Below, piece after piece: positions 57,125 to 64,000 of a stretch of 64,000 bases of DNA (positions are counted from its first letter, which is position 1; each line of letters begins with the position of its first letter). Made by a program: the position numbers and the translations under genes. The notes under the pieces are model-generated. The model saw only the letters and a list, made by a program, of their open reading frames with translations, had not been told where the DNA came from and did not search any database. This DNA is from Pseudomonas entomophila (GTDB taxonomy: Bacteria; Pseudomonadota; Gammaproteobacteria; Pseudomonadales; Pseudomonadaceae): the NCBI RefSeq assembly GCF_023277925.1, contig NZ_CP063832.1, positions 186,001-250,000 of the forward strand, read 5' to 3'.

Positions 57125-59062
57125 ATGGTGGCGACCAGGCACGGTGTACTGGCCAACCTGGGCATGGCCCGCAAGCTTGGCCTGGGTTTCGCGTTGGTAT
57201 TGTTGCTGACGCTGGTGGTGGCTGTGATCGGCGTGTACGCACTGACCGCTATCGGCCAGCGCTTCGACGGGCTTCGGCAGATGGCGCAGTTCAACGCCGA
57301 GCTGTCGAGGCTGCGCCAGCATGAGCAAGCCTTCGCCCTGCGTTCTGACATCAAGGAGGCCGAGGCCTTGCGTGGCGGGCTGAAAAGCCTGCTGGAGCGG
57401 GCCCAGGGCGTGCCGACCCTAGCGTCCGCGCAAGCAGACCTGTCCGCCTACGGCCAGGCGTTCGACCAGTTCGTCCAGGCGGTGCAGGCCAAGGAGCTGG
57501 CGCTGGACATGGCCAGCTGGTCGGTGTCCAGCGTGGCCAACAACCTCGATGTGCTTCAGGCGGGGCTGGCCGATGATGGCAGCTACACGCTCAAGCAGTC
57601 CCAGGGGCAGCAGGGGGCTGAGTTCCTGGAGCAGGCGGGCCAGGTGGGGCAGGTTTCACGCTTGATGCTGCAGGCCATGGACGAAGCCCGGGTTCGCCTG
57701 GACCAGAGCCGCAAGGGCGTTGAAGCTGGCCAGGGGCGAATTGCCCAGACGGTTGAGGCCGCACGTCTGGTCGAGCAGCTCAAGGGGGCGGTCAGCGACG
57801 CGGGTTACCAGAGCGTGCTCGGCGAAGTGGCCGGGCATATCGCGAGTTTTTCCGAGAAGCTCAACGAATACACCGACCTGTTGAGCCAGGAGCAGGGTAT
57901 CAAGGCCCAGTTGCAAGCCAGGGCCGAGCAGGCCACGGTGCAGGTCGACCAGGCGTACGCGGCTCAGGAGCAGGCGATGCAGGGCGAGTTGGCGCGCAAC
58001 GTCGTGGCCATCGCGGCCGCCACCGCCCTGGCCTTGCTGGTAGGGGTGCTGGCCGCCTGGTTGATCACCCGTGCCGTGGTCGCACCGCTCAAGCGGGTGA
58101 TTGCCAGGGCCCGGCGTATTGCCGCAGGTGAGCTGGGCATCGAAGCGGAGCCGCCGCGCCAAGATGAAGTGGGGCAACTGTTGCAGGCCATGCAGCAGAT
58201 GGCCGAAGGCTTGTCCGGCGTGGTCAGTGGCTTGCAGCAGGGGATAGAACAACTGGCCGGCAGCGCGCAGGCATTGTCGGCGGTCACCGAGCAGACCAAC
58301 CGCGAGGTCGGTAGCCAGAAGGACGAAACCGAGCAGGTGGCCACCGCCATGCAGGAGATGACTGCCACGGTCCACGATGTGGCGCGCAATGCCGAGCAAG
58401 CGGCGCAAGCCGCGCAGGCCGCCGATGACAAGGTTGGCTCGGGGCAGCAGGTGGTGCGCCAGAGCATGCAGCGTATCGAGCAGTTGGCGGCGGCGGCTGA
58501 AACGGCCAGCAACGGCATCGACAGCCTCAGTGCCGAGATCCACACCATCGGTGGTGTGCTGGAGGTGATCAAGAGCGTCGCCGAGCAGACCAACCTGCTG
58601 GCACTCAATGCCGCCATCGAGGCCGCCAGGGCGGGAGAGCAGGGCCGTGGTTTTGCCGTGGTGGCCGACGAGGTGCGGGCATTGGCCAGGCGCACCCAGC
58701 AATCCACCGAAGAGATCGAGCGCCTGGTCGCCAGCCTGCGCGGCAATGCCCAGCAATCGGTGGCGCAGATTCGCGGCAGCACCGAGCTGGTGCGCCTGGC
58801 GGTGGCCGATGCGCTACAGACCGAGAGTGCCCTGGGCAGCATTGCCGCGGCGGTGTCGTTGATCCAGCAGATGAACCAGCAGATTGCCGCGGCGGCCGAG
58901 CAGCAAAGCTCGGTGGCCGAAGAGATCAGCCGCAGTGTCACGCAGATTCGCGGCAGTGCCGATCAAGCAGCCTTGGCCATGGAGGACAACGCCCGGTCAA
59001 GTGTCGAACTGGCCCGGCTGGGGGATGACCTGAAGGGGATGGTGGGGCATTTTCGCTTGTGA
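57125..59062 (+). CDS. Methyl-accepting chemotaxis protein with HBM-type ligand domain
   Basis: The 645-residue chemoreceptor has TM1 (about 19-40), a roughly 265-residue helical periplasmic domain that fits the helical bimodular (HBM) class by length and helicity, TM2 (about 297-320), a HAMP linker ([23 protein letters not shown]), and the signalling tip [35 protein letters not shown] near 495-525. ATG 57125 follows GTGACGGTG; the open frame begins earlier. HBM receptors such as McpS sense organic acids, but the ligand here is unread. Confidence 0.88.
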   Translation: MVATRHGVLANLGMARKLGLGFALVLLLTLVVAVIGVYALTAIGQRFDGLRQMAQFNAELSRLRQHEQAFALRSDIKEAEALRGGLKSLLERAQGVPTLASAQADLSAYGQAFDQFVQAVQAKELALDMASWSVSSVANNLDVLQAGLADDGSYTLKQSQGQQGAEFLEQAGQVGQVSRLMLQAMDEARVRLDQSRKGVEAGQGRIAQTVEAARLVEQLKGAVSDAGYQSVLGEVAGHIASFSEKLNEYTDLLSQEQGIKAQLQARAEQATVQVDQAYAAQEQAMQGELARNVVAIAAATALALLVGVLAAWLITRAVVAPLKRVIARARRIAAGELGIEAEPPRQDEVGQLLQAMQQMAEGLSGVVSGLQQGIEQLAGSAQALSAVTEQTNREVGSQKDETEQVATAMQEMTATVHDVARNAEQAAQAAQAADDKVGSGQQVVRQSMQRIEQLAAAAETASNGIDSLSAEIHTIGGVLEVIKSVAEQTNLLALNAAIEAARAGEQGRGFAVVADEVRALARRTQQSTEEIERLVASLRGNAQQSVAQIRGSTELVRLAVADALQTESALGSIAAAVSLIQQMNQQIAAAAEQQSSVAEEISRSVTQIRGSADQAALAMEDNARSSVELARLGDDLKGMVGHFRL

Positions 59063-59079
59063 GACGTTGCAAGTCCCGG

Positions 59080-59133
59080 TTCGCCGGCAAGTCGGCTCCT
59101 ACAGATTCCGGTAGGAGCCGGCTTGCCGGCGAA
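59080..59133. repeat. REP pair, GCCGGCAAGCC type
   Basis: Arms TTCGCCGGCAAGTCGGCTCC and its near complement surround 8 nt. It sits between the convergent chemoreceptor and BenE genes. Confidence 0.88.
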
Positions 59134-59141
59134 CGGCTGTT

Positions 59142-60332
59142 TCAACCCTTGCGCGGGCTCAGGATCAGCAGGGTCAACACCCCCGCCACGATCCCCCAGA
59201 ACGCCGACCCGATCGAGAACAGGGTGAAGCCCGATGCCGTCACCATGAACGTGATCAGCGCCGCCTCGCGTTCACGGGCTTCGCCCATGGCCACGCTCAG
59301 GCCGTTCATGATCGAGCCGAACAGCGCCAGGGCGGCAATCGAAAGCACCAGCTCCTTGGGCAGTGCGCCGAACAGCGCCGCCAGGGTCGCACCAAAAGTG
59401 CCGGCCACGCCATAGAAGATCCCGCACCAGACCGCCGCGGTATAGCGCTTGGCAGGGTCTTCATGGGCATGCGGGCCGGTGCAGATCGCCGCACTGATCG
59501 CTGCCAGGTTGATGCCGTGGGAGCCGAACGGTGCCAGTAGCAGCGAGGCGAAGCCAGTGGCCGAGATCAGGGGCGATGCGGGCACCTGATAACCGTCGGC
59601 GCGCAGCACGGCGACCCCTGGCATGTTCTGCGAGGTCATGGCCACGACGAACAGCGGGATGCCGATGCTGATGGTCGCCGCCAGCGAGAAGCTTGGAGTA
59701 GTCCACACCGGTGTGGCGATCTCCATTTGGAAACCGCTGAAGTCCAGCAACCCCAGGGCGCCAGACAGCGCCGTGCCGACCAGCAGCGCGGCGAGCACGC
59801 AATAGCGTGGCGACAGGCGTTTGACCAGCAGGTAACTGAAGAACATGCCCAGCACCAGCAGGGTGCGGTGCTGTGCGGCGACGAAGATCTCACTGCCGAT
59901 CTTGAACAGGATGCCGGCCAGCAATGCCGAGGCCAGCGAGGCGGGGATGCGCCTGACCAGGCGCTCGAAGCTGCCGGTCAGTCCACAGGTCAGTACCAGC
60001 ACGGCGCAGGTGATGTAAGCCCCAATGGCTTCGCTGTAGCTGACACCGCCCAGGCTGGTGATCAGCAGCGCCGCCCCGGGCGTAGACCAGGCCACTGTGA
60101 TGGGTGTTCGGTAACGCAGCGACAGGCCGATGCTGCACGCCGCCATGCCGATTGACAGTGCCCAGATCCACGACGAGATCTGCGCGCTGGTGAGCCCCGC
60201 CGCCTGGCCGGCCTGGAACATCAGCACCAGCGAGCTGGTGTAGCCGGTGAGCATGGCGATGAAGCCGGCGACCACCGCCGACGGGGAGCTGTCTGCCAGC
60301 GGGCGCAGGGGCGCTGTGGTGGCATCGGTCAT
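59142..60332 (-). CDS. BenE-family benzoate/H+ symporter-like transporter
   Basis: The 396-residue membrane protein has about 12 TM helices and resembles BenE: RPLADSSPSAVVAGFIAMLTGYTSSLVLMFQAG, RYRTPITVAWSTPGAALL and SAAICTGPHAHEDPAKRY. The start at complement of 60330-60332 (AAGGAA upstream) is preferred; an upstream in-frame extension is poor. No benzoate-degradation genes occur in the window, so the substrate could be another aromatic acid. Confidence 0.88.
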   Translation of the reverse strand: MTDATTAPLRPLADSSPSAVVAGFIAMLTGYTSSLVLMFQAGQAAGLTSAQISSWIWALSIGMAACSIGLSLRYRTPITVAWSTPGAALLITSLGGVSYSEAIGAYITCAVLVLTCGLTGSFERLVRRIPASLASALLAGILFKIGSEIFVAAQHRTLLVLGMFFSYLLVKRLSPRYCVLAALLVGTALSGALGLLDFSGFQMEIATPVWTTPSFSLAATISIGIPLFVVAMTSQNMPGVAVLRADGYQVPASPLISATGFASLLLAPFGSHGINLAAISAAICTGPHAHEDPAKRYTAAVWCGIFYGVAGTFGATLAALFGALPKELVLSIAALALFGSIMNGLSVAMGEAREREAALITFMVTASGFTLFSIGSAFWGIVAGVLTLLILSPRKG

Positions 60333-60476
60333 GGGGAATTCCTTGTACAGGTGTAAGCATTTTTTGCAGGCTACCCTGCGATGGCGTGAACCTTGCCATA
60401 CAGCAGGCATTGCATTTAGCCGTACAGTCGCCAACTATTGGCCACGACTACGCAACTGCGTGAAAGGGGAGGGGCG

Positions 60477-61079
60477 ATGTACAAGGTGTATGGCGATTAC
60501 AACTCGGGCAACTGCTACAAGATCAAGCTGATGCTCAGCCTGCTTGACCGCCCGTATGAGTGGCATTCGGTGGATATTCTCAAGGGTGAGACCGAGACCT
60601 CCGAGTTCCTGGCCATGAACCCCAACGGCAAGGTGCCGGTGCTGCAACTGGAAGATGGCACTTGCCTTTGGGAGTCCAACGCGATTCTCAACTTCCTGGC
60701 CGACGGCAGCGAGTTCCTGCCCAGCGAACCGCGCCTGCGCACCCAGGTGCTGCAGTGGCAGTTCTTCGAACAGTACAGCCATGAGCCATATATTGCCGTG
60801 GCGCGTTTCATCCAGTTCTACCTGGGGCTGCCGCAGGAGCGCGTGGAAGAGTACAAGGGGCTGCACAAAGGCGGCTACAAGGCGCTCAAGGTGATGAACG
60901 AACAGCTGCAGATGACGCCGTACCTGGTAGGGGATCAGTACTCGATCGCCGATGTGGCGTTGTATGCCTACACCCACGTGGCGCATCAGGGCGGGTTCGA
61001 CCTGGCCGATTATCCGGCGGTGAGAGCCTGGCTGGAGCGGGTGGCGAGCCATCCGCGGCATGTGCCTATGGTGGATTGA
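60477..61079 (+). CDS. Glutathione S-transferase
   Basis: The 200-residue GST has a thioredoxin-fold N-domain (MYKVYGDYNSGNCYKIKLMLSLL, PNGKVPVLQLEDG near 50-62, WESNAILNFL) and an all-helical C-domain. ATG 60477 follows AGGGGAGG; the frame is open 13 codons 5'. Ser11-Gly-Asn-Cys could supply the catalytic Ser or Cys. Substrate unknown. Confidence 0.9.
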   Translation: MYKVYGDYNSGNCYKIKLMLSLLDRPYEWHSVDILKGETETSEFLAMNPNGKVPVLQLEDGTCLWESNAILNFLADGSEFLPSEPRLRTQVLQWQFFEQYSHEPYIAVARFIQFYLGLPQERVEEYKGLHKGGYKALKVMNEQLQMTPYLVGDQYSIADVALYAYTHVAHQGGFDLADYPAVRAWLERVASHPRHVPMVD

Positions 61080-61090
61080 GCACGGGCACT

Positions 61091-61158
61091 GTTCGCCGGC
61101 AAGCCGGCTCCTGCGGGTAGGGCGCTAACGTTTCGTAGGAGCCGGCTTGCCGGCGAAC
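61091..61158. repeat. REP pair, GCCGGCAAGCC type
   Basis: Arms TTCGCCGGCAAGCCGGCTCC and GAGCCGGCTTGCCGGCGAA flank about 20 nt, between the convergent GST and glutaredoxin-like genes. Confidence 0.9.
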
Positions 61159-61176
61159 AGGGGCGATGCCGTGCTG

Positions 61177-61548
61177 TCAGATCGCCGCGAACCGCTTGTC
61201 CAGATAGGCGATGATGTCCTTGGACTCGTACATCCAGGTGACCTTGCCGCCTTCGTCGATACGCAGGCACGGCACCTTCACCCGGCCACCGCCTTCGAGC
61301 AGCGCCTGGCGGTGCGTCGGGTCGTTCTTGGCATCGCGCAGCGCCACCGGCACGTTCAGCCGGTGCAGGGTACGGCGGGTTTTCACACAGAACGGGCAGG
61401 CATGGAACTGGTACAGCGCCAGGCCCTTGGCATCCTGCTCGACACGCGCCTGGGCGGCGCCGTCGCGCTTTTTCTTGGCCGGGCGGCTGACCCAGTCACC
61501 GAACACGATGAGCTGGCCGAGGCCGACCCGCAAGGCTTTGACGATCAT
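61177..61548 (-). CDS. Glutaredoxin-like protein
   Basis: The 123-residue protein has a short N-terminal extension (MIVKALRVGLGQLIVFGDWVS, possibly one membrane-associated helix) and a glutaredoxin/GST-N fold. The redox motif CPFC is near residues 51-54 in FHACPFCVKTRRTL, with the cis-Pro at VKVPCLRI. The start at complement of 61546-61548 has AGGAG upstream. It follows folE on the same strand, but an intrinsic terminator stands between. Confidence 0.85.
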   Translation of the reverse strand: MIVKALRVGLGQLIVFGDWVSRPAKKKRDGAAQARVEQDAKGLALYQFHACPFCVKTRRTLHRLNVPVALRDAKNDPTHRQALLEGGGRVKVPCLRIDEGGKVTWMYESKDIIAYLDKRFAAI

Positions 61549-61561
61549 GGGTAACTCCTGA

Positions 61562-61592
61562 AAAGAAAAAGCCGACCCCAAAGGGTCGGCTC
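61562..61592 (-). terminator. Intrinsic terminator after folE
   Basis: On the minus strand AGCCGACCC pairs with GGGTCGGCT (61570-61578, 61583-61591), followed by TTTTCTTTT. It separates folE from the glutaredoxin-like gene. Confidence 0.85.
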
Positions 61593-61607
61593 CAGATCAC
61601 CGGCCGA

Positions 61608-62153
61608 TCACTTGATCAGGCTGAGGAACTCGCTACGGGTGGCGGCGTTCTCGCGGAACTCGCCGAGCATTACCGAGGTGAGCATGGTCGAGTTCTGTTT
61701 CTCGACGCCGCGCATCATCATGCACATATGCTTCGCTTCGATGACCACGGCCACGCCTGCGGCGCCGGTCACCTGCTGGACGGCTTCGGCGATCTGGCGG
61801 CTGAGGTTTTCCTGGATCTGCAGGCGACGGGCGAACATGTCGACGATCCGCGCGACCTTCGACAGGCCGAGCACCTTGCCTTTGGGGAGGTAGGCGACAT
61901 GGGCCTTGCCGATGAACGGCAGCATGTGATGTTCGCACATCGAGTACAGCTCGATGTCCCGGACCAGTACCATTTCGCTGTTGTCGGAGGTAAACAGCGC
62001 ACCGTTGGTCACTTCTTCCAGGGTCTGCTCATAACCGCGGCAAAGGTACTTCATGGCCTTCGCAGCCCGTTTCGGCGTGTCGAGCAGGCCTTCGCGGGAG
62101 ACGTCCTCGCCCAGCTGGCTGAGGATCTCGGTGTAGTTCTGTTCCAGGGACAT
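61608..62153 (-). CDS. folE: GTP cyclohydrolase I
   Basis: FolE makes 7,8-dihydroneopterin triphosphate, the entry to folate. The 181-residue protein carries the zinc-site motifs [20 protein letters not shown] (about 73-92) and [17 protein letters not shown] (about 142-158). It starts at complement of 62151-62153. The Smr gene lies upstream on the same strand with a gap of about 70 nt. Confidence 0.96.
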   Translation of the reverse strand: MSLEQNYTEILSQLGEDVSREGLLDTPKRAAKAMKYLCRGYEQTLEEVTNGALFTSDNSEMVLVRDIELYSMCEHHMLPFIGKAHVAYLPKGKVLGLSKVARIVDMFARRLQIQENLSRQIAEAVQQVTGAAGVAVVIEAKHMCMMMRGVEKQNSTMLTSVMLGEFRENAATRSEFLSLIK

Positions 62154-62222
62154 GGATCTACCTGTGGAAAATTTCGCAAAGACGAAGGGTACGGCGCCGA
62201 GCCCGGCGCTGCAAGCGCGATG

Positions 62223-62783
62223 TCACTCGTCGCGGCCTTCGAGCATGGTTCGCTTGAGCATGACGTACAGCGCGCCGGTGCCACCGTGGCGGGCCTGGCA
62301 GGAGGCGAAGCCGAGCACTTGCGGGTGCTGGCGCAGCCAGGTGTTGACGTGGCTCTTGATCATCGGGCGCTTGCCATCGATACGCGCGGCCTTGCCGTGA
62401 GTCACACGCACGCAGCGGACTTCGAGCTTGGTGGCTTCGGCGATGAAGTCCCACAGGGTTTCGCGCGCTTTCTCGACGCTCATGCCGTGCAGGTCGAGGC
62501 TGCCCTCGAAGGCGATCTGGCCGAGCTTGAGCTTGCGGATCTGGCTTTCCTGCACGCCATCACGGCGCCACATCAGTTCATCCTCGGCGCCGACGTCGAT
62601 GACGAACTGGTCGGACAGGCCGTCGACGACCAATGGCTGGTCGCTACGGATGGTCGCCGCCTGGCGCAGGCCGGCCAGCTGCTTGCGGTCGGTCTTGGGT
62701 TTGCCGACCTCGGCGCGATCGTGCTGGATCGGCTTGACCCCGCGCACTTCACTGCGGAAGAGGGAAAAATCGTCGTCTTGCAT
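62223..62783 (-). CDS. Smr domain protein
   Basis: The 186-residue protein has an N-terminal linker and a C-terminal Smr (MutS2-related) domain: FEGSLDLHGMSVEKARETLWDFI near 92-114, RVTHGKAARIDGKRPMIKSHVNTWL near 126-150 and RHGGTGALYVML near 164-175. Smr proteins of this type are nucleases or RNA-binding factors, for example in mRNA/ribosome rescue. The start has GGAGG just upstream; the longer open frame 5' runs into a REP pair and is not credible. Confidence 0.9.
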   Translation of the reverse strand: MQDDDFSLFRSEVRGVKPIQHDRAEVGKPKTDRKQLAGLRQAATIRSDQPLVVDGLSDQFVIDVGAEDELMWRRDGVQESQIRKLKLGQIAFEGSLDLHGMSVEKARETLWDFIAEATKLEVRCVRVTHGKAARIDGKRPMIKSHVNTWLRQHPQVLGFASCQARHGGTGALYVMLKRTMLEGRDE

Positions 62784-62882
62784 GGTGCCTCCACGTGGGC
62801 GGCGTAGTTTACGCGACTGGGCGTCGGCGTGAAGCCTTGGGTTGTGCGTGTGAAGCCGGCGCTCATCGAACCCAGCACAACC

Positions 62883-62967
62883 TGTAGGAGCGGCTTTAGC
62901 CGCGATCACCCGCAGAGCGGGTGATAGGCACCGCGGTGTCTGCATCGCGGCTGAAGCCGCCCCTGCA
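62883..62967. repeat. REP pair, AGCGGC-GCCGCGAT type
   Basis: The arms 62883-62906 and 62944-62967 are near-perfect complements. The whole 85-nt unit matches the one at 51352-51436, including the central hairpin (CACCCGC...GCGGGTG). It lies between the Smr gene and the small membrane protein gene. Confidence 0.9.
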
Positions 62968-63001
62968 GAGGACCCTGATCCCTGCGCGGCAGCTCATCAG
63001 G

Positions 63002-63322
63002 TCAGTCGTGTTTCTTCATCAGGTGCGGTGCCAGGTTGAGCCCGTGCCCGCGGCGCATGCGAATACGGTTGCGGCGCCAGCCACGCACACCGAAGTACAG
63101 CAGCAGGATACCGACCACCGCGAGCGTCGCCGCCAGTGGCTGGTTGGCGTTGAGTTCAGCGAGGGCGGGGTAGTTGCCCAGCAAGCCGGCGACGCCGGCC
63201 ATGGCGAGGAGGATGCCCAGCGTCGCGAGCAGCACCGAGAAGGCCGCGCCCAGGCGTGCCCCCCAGTTGCTCGGCTCACGCTGGCGCAGGCGCTTGGCGT
63301 CGAAACGGCCTTTGAGCTTCAT
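63002..63322 (-). CDS. Small two-helix membrane protein, unknown function
   Basis: The 106-residue protein opens with a basic stretch (MKLKGRFDAKRLRQREPS), has two TM helices (about 22-48 and 61-80) and a basic C-terminal tail (RGWRRNRIRMRRGHG). I recognise no family. A separate REP pair lies downstream of it. Confidence 0.65.
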   Translation of the reverse strand: MKLKGRFDAKRLRQREPSNWGARLGAAFSVLLATLGILLAMAGVAGLLGNYPALAELNANQPLAATLAVVGILLLYFGVRGWRRNRIRMRRGHGLNLAPHLMKKHD

Positions 63323-63410
63323 TCGAAGTCCTCTGGATCTGGTTACGCTGATCCGGATTTTGACCTGCGAGTCATCCTGGGGTTCCGCCCGTCCGCCGGG
63401 CGGTATCGAT

Positions 63411-63983
63411 TCAGACCAGGCTGGCGGTGGGGGCGACGCAGGCGAAGTTGTCGGCCATCACGGCCATTTCGCACTGGTGGATCTGCGCGGCGGGTATCAC
63501 CGTATCCTTGAGGGCAAGGTCACGGGTCGCCGAGGCATCTTCCACCAGGGTGCAGCGATAACCATAGTCCTTGGCGCGGCGCACAGTGGTGCTGACGCTC
63601 GAGTGGCTCATGAAACCGCAGACAATCAGGTCCAGCGGGCCGAACGCCTGCAGCGTCTCGTGCAGCTTGGTGTTCTTGAACGCATTGGGCATGCGTTTTT
63701 CGATGACGACTTCGCCATCCAGCGGCTCCAGGCCGGGGATGAACTCACCCCCCGGGCCCTGCGGGTCGAAGCGACCACCGACGGTACCGAGGTGGCGGAC
63801 GTGGATGATCGGACGGTTGGCCTTGCGGGCAGCGTCGAGCAACCTGGCGATGTTCGCCACGGCCTCGTCCATGCCCGACAGTGCCAGCGGACCGCTCAGG
63901 TACTCCTTTTGCGCATCGATGACGATCAGGCTGGCTTGGCCCAGCTTGGCCGGCGGGTAGTCGCGGCCAGTGAGGCGGAACAT
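63411..63983 (-). CDS. Isochorismatase-family hydrolase lacking the usual Cys
   Basis: The 190-residue protein has the isochorismatase/cysteine hydrolase fold, with VIDAQKEYLSGP (Asp23), EKRMPNAFKNT (Lys about 94) and LIVCGFMSHSSVSTTVRRA near 117-135. The usual nucleophile position (xxxxCV) reads SSV, so the Cys is replaced by Ser. It may use Ser, or hydrolyse isochorismate-like ethers as in EntB/PhzD, which also lack the Cys. The natural substrate is unknown. The start is 17 nt from the window end. Confidence 0.85.
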   Translation of the reverse strand: MFRLTGRDYPPAKLGQASLIVIDAQKEYLSGPLALSGMDEAVANIARLLDAARKANRPIIHVRHLGTVGGRFDPQGPGGEFIPGLEPLDGEVVIEKRMPNAFKNTKLHETLQAFGPLDLIVCGFMSHSSVSTTVRRAKDYGYRCTLVEDASATRDLALKDTVIPAAQIHQCEMAVMADNFACVAPTASLV

Positions 63984-64000
63984 CGTGGTTGGAACGGAGG

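Overview
The window is a chromosomal segment of a Pseudomonas, most like the P. putida group. Three things point there: the gene order serC-pheA-tyrA/aroA-cmk-rpsA-ihfB-lapA-wzz with no hisC between pheA and tyrA/aroA, the mupP-ubiG neighbourhood, and many short inverted-repeat REP pairs. All identifications come from reading motifs and gene order; no database search was run.

Layout. Positions 1-9,340 hold a 3'-truncated fumC, a DUF2059 protein, a BolA protein, the tRNA-hydroxylating rhodanese TrhO, a DsbA-like thioredoxin-fold protein overlapping an ABC exporter, a GGDEF-EAL membrane protein and a TenA/PqqC-like protein. Positions 9,344-14,100 hold a leftward group (TRZ/ATZ amidohydrolase, ubiG, mupP, yciK) divergent from mtnA. 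Positions 14,334-25,176 are housekeeping: gyrA, the serine/aromatic operon (serC, pheA, fused tyrA-aroA), cmk, rpsA with a structured leader, ihfB and lapA.

Positions 25,177-49,700 are an O-antigen (B-band-like) locus at the usual Pseudomonas site between ihfB and wbpM. It encodes two Wzz chain-length regulators, three glycosyltransferases and the initiating transferase WbpL. Precursor genes are wbpO/wbpP (UDP-GalNAcA), an AsnB-type amidotransferase that may convert the uronic acid to its amide, rmlB/rmlA plus a VioA-type aminotransferase (a dTDP-4-amino-4,6-dideoxyhexose), and wbpV/wbpM (UDP-QuiNAc-type sugar). It also has a Wzx flippase, a probable Wzy polymerase, a CysE-like acyltransferase, and a tightly coupled WbqC / PLP-fold / GNAT trio that probably decorates the 4-amino sugar. 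The predicted product is a tetrasaccharide-size repeat of QuiNAc-like, GalNAcA(amide) and acylated Qui4N-like sugars. The locus looks horizontally variable: it has long AT/T-rich gene-poor gaps, no REP pairs, and all the poly-G runs of 7 to 10 that I found, including a 10-G run inside the CysE-like gene and a 9-G run inside wzx.

Positions 49,700-64,000 return to core-type genes: a ComEA-like protein, a small DUF2897 protein, pyrF, two oxidoreductases, an InaA-like kinase, an MFS transporter divergent from a MocR regulator, an HBM-type chemoreceptor, a BenE transporter, a GST, a glutaredoxin-like protein, folE, an Smr protein, a small membrane protein and an isochorismatase-fold hydrolase that lacks the usual catalytic cysteine. 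REP pairs reappear at six or more intergenic sites in the flanks.
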